A stretch of DNA of 64,000 nt from Tigheibacillus halophilus (lineage in GTDB: Bacteria; Bacillota; Bacilli; Bacillales; Amphibacillaceae), in NCBI RefSeq assembly GCF_042683165.1, contig NZ_JBHUIZ010000003.1, positions 372,001 to 436,000 on the forward strand. Reading direction: 5' to 3'. How positions within the stretch are numbered: position 1 is the first letter of the stretch; the number at the start of each line of letters is the position of its first letter. Under the pieces are notes generated by a model. It was not told the origin of the DNA and made no database searches. It saw only the letters and a program-made list of their open reading frames with translations. Below are positions 58,208-64,000 of the stretch, one piece after another. Position numbers and translations under genes: made by a program.

Positions 58208-59008
58208 ATGAAAAGGAGAATTGGAATCGATGCTGGTGGCACGTTGACCAAACTGGTATATAGTGAACGAAACCGTTTGCATTTTAAAACCTATCAAATG
58301 GATGAGACTAGTGAATTGATTAATTGGCTAAATATGGTGGGTGATGACTGTGAACTATGTCTGACAGGCGGGAAGGCTCCGCAAGTGGAAAAGAAATCGA
58401 TGCGGACTTGGCGGCACATAGATGAGTTCACGGCATTGGTGAGCGGCACACAGTATTTGTTGGAAACTGAACAAAGGTCATCTATCAAGGAATATATATT
58501 GGTTAATATAGGGACAGGAACTTCTTTTTTTTATGTCACCCCCGATGGGTTTGAACGTTTGCTTGGCAGTGGCTTAGGCGGTGGGACATTGCTTGGACTC
58601 GGAAGGCTGCTGACTGGCAGCGAAGACTTCCGTGATTTGACAGCAATGGCTACAGAAGGAGACAGCAGCCGGATAGATTTGCTTGTGAAAGATATCTATC
58701 AAGGAGATACTCCGCTTATGGATGGATTGACCGCGGCAAATTTCGGCAAAGCTTATTCGCAGAAGGTGATTGCAGCAGATCGGGCAGCGGGCTTGTTCAG
58801 AATGATTGGCGAAAATTTGCTCCTATTGGCTAGCCAGGCAGCCATGTTGAAACAAAGTAAGTATATTGTATTTATTGGCAGCACATTGAAGAGCAATGCC
58901 CCTTTGAAGAAAATACTGGCAGGTTTCAAAGATATGCTGCCGTTGGAGAAGGTTTTCCCGGAAAAAGGTTCACATGCTGGTGCACTGGGAGCATGGCTGG
59001 ATAGATAG
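58208..59008 (+). CDS. coaW: Type II pantothenate kinase
   Basis: 266 residues, close to S. aureus CoaW (267). It catalyses the first step of coenzyme A synthesis and is not feedback-inhibited like type I. The ASKHA-fold phosphate motifs are RRIGIDAGGTLTKLVYS and ILVNIGTGTSFFYV, and GLGGGTLLGLGRLLTG forms the pantothenate/ATP part. FIGSTLKSNAPLKKIL completes the fold. GAGGGAAGGGG precedes the ATG. It is single and ends at a hairpin. Confidence 0.93.
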   Translation: MKRRIGIDAGGTLTKLVYSERNRLHFKTYQMDETSELINWLNMVGDDCELCLTGGKAPQVEKKSMRTWRHIDEFTALVSGTQYLLETEQRSSIKEYILVNIGTGTSFFYVTPDGFERLLGSGLGGGTLLGLGRLLTGSEDFRDLTAMATEGDSSRIDLLVKDIYQGDTPLMDGLTAANFGKAYSQKVIAADRAAGLFRMIGENLLLLASQAAMLKQSKYIVFIGSTLKSNAPLKKILAGFKDMLPLEKVFPEKGSHAGALGAWLDR

Positions 59009-59011
59009 GGG

Positions 59012-59043
59012 AATGGCAGGAGAGAAAGGGAGCTCCTGCCATT
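59012..59043 (+). terminator. Hairpin after coaW
   Basis: A perfect 11-bp stem AATGGCAGGAG/CTCCTGCCATT with a 10-base loop and no long T run. Probably the coaW terminator. Confidence 0.6.
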
Positions 59044-59104
59044 GAAGGTGTAAGCTAAAGAGCATGGCGAGGGTATCACCTGCTCTTAAAAACAAATATC
59101 GAAA

Positions 59105-61075
59105 TCAGCCATGTAACGTTGTTTTTTTATTGGTAATTTCCTGGATATGCTTCACAGTGGAAGGGTCCTCGAGTCCTGTCACATCTCCCGCGACCGTCCC
59201 GCTTGTGACAACTTCTTTCAAAAGCCGGCGCATGATTTTTCCGCTGACTGTTTTAGGCAGTGTTTCAGCAATAATGATATCACCTGGCTGGGCGATCTTG
59301 CCTATCTGTGTCACGATGCTGTTGCGAACAGATTCTTTTATCTTGTCATCTGCTTTATGACCATCAGCCAAGCGAATAAACACAAGGGGAACTTCGCCTT
59401 TGATTTTATCAGGGACGCCAATTACGGCCGCTTCTGATATACCCTTGACTTCAAGCACACAGCTTTCCATTTCCATTGTGCTTAGGCGATGTCCTGCAAC
59501 ATTGATGGCGTCATCAGAACGGCCGACTACCCAGAAATGACCATCCTCATCTTTTATCGCCAAATCACTGGCAAAATAAGATCCGTCAACCTGGCTGTAG
59601 TAGGAGTTATAATATCGTTCTGGTTCCTTCCACAGTGTGCGGCAAAGCATTGGAAAGGGGCTGCGAATAACTAAATTCCCCAATGTGTTCGGCGGCAGCG
59701 AGTTTCCCGCCTCATCCACAACATCCATATCCGCTCCTAAAAATTGCAGCCCCGCCGATCCGGGTTTCATAGGCGTCAGCCAGGCAGCCCCAGCAAGCGG
59801 TGTTCCTGCAGTTTCGGTTTGCCCCCAAGTATTGTTAACACAAATTCGTTCTTTTCCAAGCACTTTATATGTCCAATTCCACGTTTCCGGGTCGAATGGT
59901 TCGCCGACGAGCGAAATGACGTCCAAGGATGACAGGTCGTATTTTGAGAGCTCCGCTTCTCCCATACTTTTTAGCATACGTAATGCGGTAGGCGCGGTGA
60001 ATAATTTGTTGATACGATATTTCTCAATCATTTCATAAAAACGTCCCTTGGCGGGGTAGTCCGGCGCACCTTCATATACAATGGTTGTCACGCCGTTAGC
60101 TAAGGCGCCTGCAATACCCCAAATATGCATGGTCAGCCAGCCGATATCCGCTGAGCACCAAAAGACATCATCTTCATGGTGATCCATATGATATTTTCCA
60201 TAAATGTAGTTCTGCAACACAAATGCGATACCGGAATGGACCACACCTTTGGGCTTGCCAGTCGTCCCGCTTGTGTAGAAAACAATTCCTGGTTCATTTG
60301 CTTCTATACGTTCAGGCTCACAATTGATACTTGCTGTCCTTCGCAGTTCATGCCAATAATAATCGCGATTTTCAGTCATTGGAATATCTGTGTGAAGTCT
60401 GTCTACTACGATTACACCATGTAGTGATGCAATATTGGGCACAACCTTGTCCGCTTTTGTTTTTAGTGCGATTATTTTGCCACGGCGCTGGGTAGCGTCC
60501 GCTGTCACAAGCACTTTCGGTTCAAATTGGACGAGCCTGTCTTCTAAGGATTTCTCCGAAAAGCCGGAAAAAATCGCATTATACACTGCGCCAATTCGAA
60601 AACACGCCAGTACCGCGATGAAAGCTTCTGCTAAATTGGGAAGAAAGATGGCTACGCCATCCCCTTTTTTAACACCAAAATCCTTTAAAACATTGGCGAA
60701 ACGGTTTACTTCAGCAAGCAGCATGTTATATGTATAGAAGCCTGTATCACCATTCTCTCCTTCCCAGATTAATGCACATCGATTTCCAGCCCCATTCTCT
60801 ATATGGCGGTCGAGCAAATTGACACAGGGATTGCTGATGCCATTAACAAAAAACTTAAAATCCGGCAATGAGCCGCTGATAGTCTCTGTCCATGGCTCAT
60901 ACCAAACAAGCTCTTTTGCCACATCGCTCCAGAATTTCTCGGGCTCCTGGCAAGATTTCTCAAGCAATTCCATGAAAGCCTCGGTGCTTCCCAGACTGGT
61001 CTCTTCCGATTTATTTTTATCTGGATGGACAAGTCGGCTGTTGTCGATAACTTGCAAAATACCATTCAAATCCAT
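59105..61075 (-). CDS. Acetyl-CoA-synthetase-like acyl-CoA ligase
   Basis: 656 residues of the ANL adenylate-forming superfamily, acetyl-CoA synthetase branch. Motifs are IVFYTSGTTGKPKGVVHSG (P-loop), FWCSADIGWLTMHIWGIAGALANGVTT, NNTWGQTETAG, SDLAIKDEDGHFWVVGRSDDAINVAGHRLST (hinge Asp), and the C-terminal catalytic lysine in PKTVSGKIMRRLL. The variations WLTMHIWG and WGQTETAG (classical AcsA has W-W-Q-T-E-T-G) leave acetate, propionate or acetoacetate possible. A GTG at 61084 sits one base after GGAGGG, too close, so the ATG at 61075 is preferred. A cre site lies in its promoter region. Confidence 0.85.
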   Translation of the reverse strand: MDLNGILQVIDNSRLVHPDKNKSEETSLGSTEAFMELLEKSCQEPEKFWSDVAKELVWYEPWTETISGSLPDFKFFVNGISNPCVNLLDRHIENGAGNRCALIWEGENGDTGFYTYNMLLAEVNRFANVLKDFGVKKGDGVAIFLPNLAEAFIAVLACFRIGAVYNAIFSGFSEKSLEDRLVQFEPKVLVTADATQRRGKIIALKTKADKVVPNIASLHGVIVVDRLHTDIPMTENRDYYWHELRRTASINCEPERIEANEPGIVFYTSGTTGKPKGVVHSGIAFVLQNYIYGKYHMDHHEDDVFWCSADIGWLTMHIWGIAGALANGVTTIVYEGAPDYPAKGRFYEMIEKYRINKLFTAPTALRMLKSMGEAELSKYDLSSLDVISLVGEPFDPETWNWTYKVLGKERICVNNTWGQTETAGTPLAGAAWLTPMKPGSAGLQFLGADMDVVDEAGNSLPPNTLGNLVIRSPFPMLCRTLWKEPERYYNSYYSQVDGSYFASDLAIKDEDGHFWVVGRSDDAINVAGHRLSTMEMESCVLEVKGISEAAVIGVPDKIKGEVPLVFIRLADGHKADDKIKESVRNSIVTQIGKIAQPGDIIIAETLPKTVSGKIMRRLLKEVVTSGTVAGDVTGLEDPSTVKHIQEITNKKTTLHG

Positions 61076-61103
61076 TGGCTTCACCCTCCATGTATGATTG
61101 TGT

Positions 61104-61117
61104 GGAAAACGCTTACA
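61104..61117. promoter_or_regulatory. cre site upstream of the acyl-CoA ligase
   Basis: GGAAAACGCTTACA matches TGWAANCGNTNWCA with a single mismatch, about 30 bases before the start codon. CcpA repression in glucose would fit a carbon-overflow or acetate-utilisation gene, as known for acsA. Confidence 0.75.
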
Positions 61118-61261
61118 AAAAGCTGTTTGAAAACAAAAAAATGAGTTGAATTCAAGTATTGTATGTTACTAATCAAGTTACTATTATTCTTATTATATAC
61201 AAAATTTCAAATAAATGAAATGATAAGCAAAACTTTGCACTCAAGCATAGAAACAAGCAGG

Positions 61262-61600
61262 TGATATACTATGATAAGCTAAGAAATAAAGCAGTAATCG
61301 ATGTTTTGGGTCCTTGCCCCGGGCATCATTTTTCTGTTTAAAATATATAAGAAAGGATCTTTACCTGGAGAAGTGACTACACATGCAGGTGAAACGGAGG
61401 GATCACAGTGTCAATATGAAGCAAGCCGGTAGTGATTCATACCTAACTTTCGGCTGTGATCAGCCTATTCGATTAGAATCGATTACTTTACTGCTGCGAG
61501 GAGCCCGCAAATAGCGGATCAAAAGTGAAGAGCTTGCAGAACAAACGAGGTTGATAATCTGGTAATGCAAACATACACCGCCTTGGCGGTGTATGTATTT
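61262..61600 (+). ncRNA. Candidate structured noncoding RNA ending at a strong terminator
   Basis: An extended -10 promoter, TG-A-TATACT (61262-61270), is followed by about 300 bases with several inverted repeats. These are GATG...CATC around GGG/CCC near 61300-61325, ACCTG/CAGGT near 61365-61390, perfect GATCACAG (61401) with CTGTGATC (61454), and TCGATT/AATCGA near 61470. The region ends in the perfect terminator at 61571. No gene lies downstream on this strand, so it is not a leader. It matches no RNA family I know. A 43-codon frame (61383-61514, MQVKRRDHSV...LLLRGARK) lies inside, with a poor start site; a small mRNA is the alternative. Confidence 0.4.
61571..61600. terminator. Terminator between the 61.4-kb region and floT
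   Basis: A perfect 12-bp stem ACATACACCGCC/GGCGGTGTATGT with a 2-base loop. The plus side continues ATTTTAT, the minus side TTTGCATT. It probably ends floT on the minus strand and any transcript coming from the left. Confidence 0.88.
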
Positions 61601-61626
61601 TATATGGTTTCGATATCTCGAATATA

Positions 61627-63180
61627 TCATTGTTCTTTTCTGTCGGCAATATCAGCTGCCAGCTGTTCGCCGCTATCTTCTACTTCATAACGTAATGGAT
61701 TGCTGCGATCGAAATCATGTTGTCGTTTACCGGAAATGTTTTCTAACAAATCTTTTACATCAATTCCTGCCGAGGCTTTTAATGATTCCTGCAAAGTCGC
61801 CATCAGGTTAGTGGCATATCCGCTCACCTTGTTTGCGCCGCCATTGCTGTCACTGCTGCCTGTATCTACTACGGTAATAGAGTCGATGTTGGATAGCGGA
61901 CTTGCAACCTGTTTCGCGTATTCAGGCAGCATCTTCATCATCATATCCAGGATAGCCGCTTCGCCATATTGTTCGAAAGCTTCTGCGATTTTTCGTTTGG
62001 CTTCGGCTTCGGCCAATCCTTTCAGGCGAATGACTTCTGCTTGTGACTCACCCTGCGCACGTTCTGCATCAGCTTTTGCTACACCATCGATCCTGACTTT
62101 TTCGGCTCCGGCTTTTGCTTCTGCCTCGATTCGATATTTGTTAGCATCCGCGTCTGCAATTTGTTTGGCTTTTTCAGCGACAGCAGCCTGTTCCACTGCA
62201 TAGCGATCTGCGTCGGCCTTCTTTTTAACCTCGGAATCGTATTGGCGTTCACGGCGTTGTATCTCTTTTTCTTCCAGTTCGATTTGTTTTTCACGTTCTA
62301 TAATCTTGATTTGCATTTGCTGTTCTGTGACTTCCTGCTGTGACCTGGCAGTTTCCAAATCATAAGCCTGATCGGCTCGTGCTTTGGCTCTGTCTTGCTC
62401 CCTGCGGTATTCCGCCGTTTTTAACTGATTTTCCTTTTCCGCCTCGGCAATTTCTGTGGCACGTTCAAGCTCTGCACGTTTCGCATCTTTGGCGGCCTCA
62501 GCCTGCTTGATTCGTGTTTCTTTTTCAGCTTCAGCTGTCGCAATATCTGCATCGCGTTTGACTTGTGCAATTCTTGGCTTACCAAGAGATTCCAGATAAC
62601 CATTTTTATCCTGCACATCTTTAATTGTGAAGGAAACGATGATTAATCCCATTTTTGCCAGGTCTTGTGAAGCGACACGCTGGACTTCTTGTGAAAATTT
62701 GTCGCGATTTTTATAGATTTCTTCCACTGTCATGGAGCCCAGAATGGAACGAAGATGACCTTCCAATACTTCCTTTGCTTCATTTTCACGGTCTTCTTTG
62801 GATTTACCCAGGAATTGCTCTGCGGCGGTGGCGATTTCTTCAATGGATCCGCCGATTTTGATAATAGCTGTTCCATCTGCCGCAACAGGAACGCCTTGTT
62901 CGGTGTACACTTCCGGAGTAGTTACATCCAATTTGCTTGAAAGCAGACTGAGTGGCTGTGCCTGCTGAAAAACCGGCAGGACAAACGTACCTCCCCCGCG
63001 AATGATTTTTACTTTGTTTCCGGATTCATCGCGGTGGACGTTTTTTCCACCCAGATAGCTTCCAGTGACAATCAATGCTTCATCAGGTCCTGCGGTGCGG
63101 TATTTTGTAATGAATAATCCCAATAAAGCAAGCACTAGTACCGCAGCAATGCCGATGATAATCCAAATACCTTCAAACAT
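61627..63180 (-). CDS. floT: Flotillin-like membrane scaffold FloT
   Basis: 517 residues, like B. subtilis FloT/YuaG (509). An N-terminal hairpin membrane anchor (residues 5-25) precedes an SPFH/PHB domain (about 30-200, DEALIVTGSYLGGKNV through LESLGKPRIAQVKRDADIATAEAEKET). A long Ala/Glu/Lys coiled coil (about 200-400, repeating EAEAKAGAEKVRIDGVAKADAERAQ) and a C-terminal oligomerisation region follow. FloT organises functional membrane microdomains. GAGGGGGAAA precedes the ATG. It lies 47 bases after yuaF in one operon. Confidence 0.95.
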   Translation of the reverse strand: MFEGIWIIIGIAAVLVLALLGLFITKYRTAGPDEALIVTGSYLGGKNVHRDESGNKVKIIRGGGTFVLPVFQQAQPLSLLSSKLDVTTPEVYTEQGVPVAADGTAIIKIGGSIEEIATAAEQFLGKSKEDRENEAKEVLEGHLRSILGSMTVEEIYKNRDKFSQEVQRVASQDLAKMGLIIVSFTIKDVQDKNGYLESLGKPRIAQVKRDADIATAEAEKETRIKQAEAAKDAKRAELERATEIAEAEKENQLKTAEYRREQDRAKARADQAYDLETARSQQEVTEQQMQIKIIEREKQIELEEKEIQRRERQYDSEVKKKADADRYAVEQAAVAEKAKQIADADANKYRIEAEAKAGAEKVRIDGVAKADAERAQGESQAEVIRLKGLAEAEAKRKIAEAFEQYGEAAILDMMMKMLPEYAKQVASPLSNIDSITVVDTGSSDSNGGANKVSGYATNLMATLQESLKASAGIDVKDLLENISGKRQHDFDRSNPLRYEVEDSGEQLAADIADRKEQ

Positions 63181-63227
63181 TTATTTTCCCCCTCTTGTCG
63201 AGATGTCGTATATAAATGGAATCTGTC

Positions 63228-63776
63228 TCATGTACCAGATTCGGGCGCATCCAAATCATCTTCATATGGGACAACATAAAGTACTCCTTGTCTGGTTTCC
63301 AAAACCAGCACTCTCCGGCCTTCTTGGATGGCACGCTGCTCATAACTTGCAGCAGGTTTGGATATTATGCCGCTCTTGCTCTGGATGAAAATCTCCCCGA
63401 ATCCATTTTCCGGAATGGAGATGATTAGCTTGCCAACCCGGCCAACAAGTGACTCTTCGGTATAGCCAAGTGATTCCTCTGCCGAAGCGAGCGGGACAAG
63501 CACGAAAACATGCAGCACTGTTGTAAGCGCCAGCGAAATAACTGCGGAAACAGCCATGATAATCCAACTGGATAATCCGGTGGCCCATTCCAGTATATAA
63601 CCTGTTGCACTGAAGAAAATAATGAAAGCAAGAATAATCACTGGATTTAAAAAGACAGAGACTTCTCCAACCGCTTCCAAGACATCACCGAATAGCAGAT
63701 ATAAAATGGTAAAGACACCGGCGATGATCAGTAACCAAACATAGATGTCCGCAATCGGATAATCAAAAACTGTCAT
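63228..63776 (-). CDS. yuaF: NfeD-family membrane protein YuaF
   Basis: 182 residues: a membrane region with three or four helices (about 8-100), then a C-terminal OB-fold NfeD domain (EESLVGRVGKLIISIPENGFGEIFIQ and GRRVLVLETRQGVLYVVPYED). NfeD proteins are partners of SPFH scaffolds, and yuaF precedes floT in Bacillus. AAAGGG spacing supports the ATG at 63776 rather than the GTG three codons upstream. A sigma-W promoter sits before it. Confidence 0.92.
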   Translation of the reverse strand: MTVFDYPIADIYVWLLIIAGVFTILYLLFGDVLEAVGEVSVFLNPVIILAFIIFFSATGYILEWATGLSSWIIMAVSAVISLALTTVLHVFVLVPLASAEESLGYTEESLVGRVGKLIISIPENGFGEIFIQSKSGIISKPAASYEQRAIQEGRRVLVLETRQGVLYVVPYEDDLDAPESGT

Positions 63777-63822
63777 ATGTACCACACCCTTTGGACTGGA
63801 CTATCTCCATTTATAATACTAT

Positions 63823-63849
63823 TACGTATCTATCATACCAAAAGTTTCA
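63823..63849 (-). promoter_or_regulatory. Sigma-W promoter of yuaF-floT
   Basis: On the minus strand TGAAAC (63844-63849), 17-base spacer, CGTA (63823-63826), a perfect match to the sigma-W consensus. The operon should respond to cell-envelope stress, as in B. subtilis. Confidence 0.92.
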
Positions 63850-63986
63850 AAAAATTTTTCCTGTATTGAAAAATGAAATGTTATTTTTGAAAACTTTTTT
63901 TGTTGCTCATTCGTCTTATCTGTGATGTGAAGATTTATGCATGAAATGTATCATCGGGCAGATAGTAGAACGCCTGCCAGCTTAAG

Positions 63987-64000
63987 CAATAAAAGGAGCC
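63987..64000 (+). promoter_or_regulatory. Ribosome binding site of a gene starting beyond the window
   Basis: AAAAGGAGCC at the very end, in a region with no other gene, suggests a plus-strand start codon a few bases past the window. Confidence 0.5.

Noticed and set aside
1..64000. CRISPR arrays, insertion sequences, prophage or integrase genes
   Set aside because: I found no regularly spaced repeats, transposase or integrase motifs, or phage structural genes. The window is core-like chromosome.

Overview
The window looks like chromosomal DNA of a low-to-mid GC, endospore-forming member of the Bacillaceae. Reasons: strong Bacillus-type Shine-Dalgarno sequences, frequent TTG and GTG starts, three tiny YjcZ-type membrane proteins, YppG-like and other Bacillus-only small proteins, a sigma-W promoter in front of yuaF-floT, AhrC-, LexA-, CcpA- and MhqR-type operators, and a B. 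subtilis-like yrk/cst persulfide operon. Betaine and proline uptake genes suggest a soil or moderately halotolerant genus such as Terribacillus, Virgibacillus or Oceanobacillus. The genus cannot be settled from the sequence alone. I see no phage, insertion sequence, integrase or CRISPR array.

Layout. 0-8 kb: 3' end of a dicarboxylate/amino-acid symporter, a BCCT betaine transporter, a short-chain fatty acid transporter, an EamA exporter and the VWA/MoxR pair yojO-yojN. 8-13.4 kb: mannitol operon mtlA-mtlR-mtlF-mtlD. 13.5-17.5 kb: an EamA transporter, a DUF2653/Asn-rich pair, a PepC-like aminopeptidase and a tRNA Gly-Pro-Ala trio. 17.8-22.2 kb: tryptophan-to-anthranilate operon kynU-kynA-SNF transporter-kynB behind a perfect consensus promoter, then pncB. 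24.1-26.5 kb: thiamine operon thiW-thiD-thiE under a TPP riboswitch. 26.6-33 kb: a decayed TolB-like gene, putP, a stress-type SDR, an EndoU nuclease lipoprotein with an unknown partner gene, a NUDIX hydrolase and a coiled-coil lipoprotein.

33-37.6 kb: arginine operon argC-J-B-D with an ARG box. 37.6-41.3 kb: a repeat-like island, then a persulfide detoxification operon (CstR, rhodanese, DsrE-like protein, rhodanese-MBL dioxygenase, TusA, TauE) with two CstR-type operators. 41.3-44 kb: a ferric-reductase-like membrane protein, a small conserved protein beside a LexA-like box, a Y/P-rich probable spore protein, and mhqR and mhqD for quinone/aldehyde stress. 44.3-48.8 kb: a UPF0182 membrane protein, a PepSY protein and a UvrX-like SOS polymerase with a LexA box. 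49-53 kb: a transporter-amidohydrolase-carbamoylase operon of unknown substrate. 53-57.5 kb: a cluster of tiny sporulation-type proteins, yjaZ, YppG, a methyltransferase and a GNAT. 57.6-64 kb: Hsp20, coaW, an acetyl-CoA-synthetase-like ligase under a cre site, an unexplained structured region (61.26-61.6 kb), and floT-yuaF.

Most of the window is ordinary, well-conserved metabolism. The least explained parts are the EndoU lipoprotein pair, the hairpin-rich region near 61.4 kb, the 49-codon membrane peptide near 2.0 kb, and the repeat-like island near 37.7 kb.
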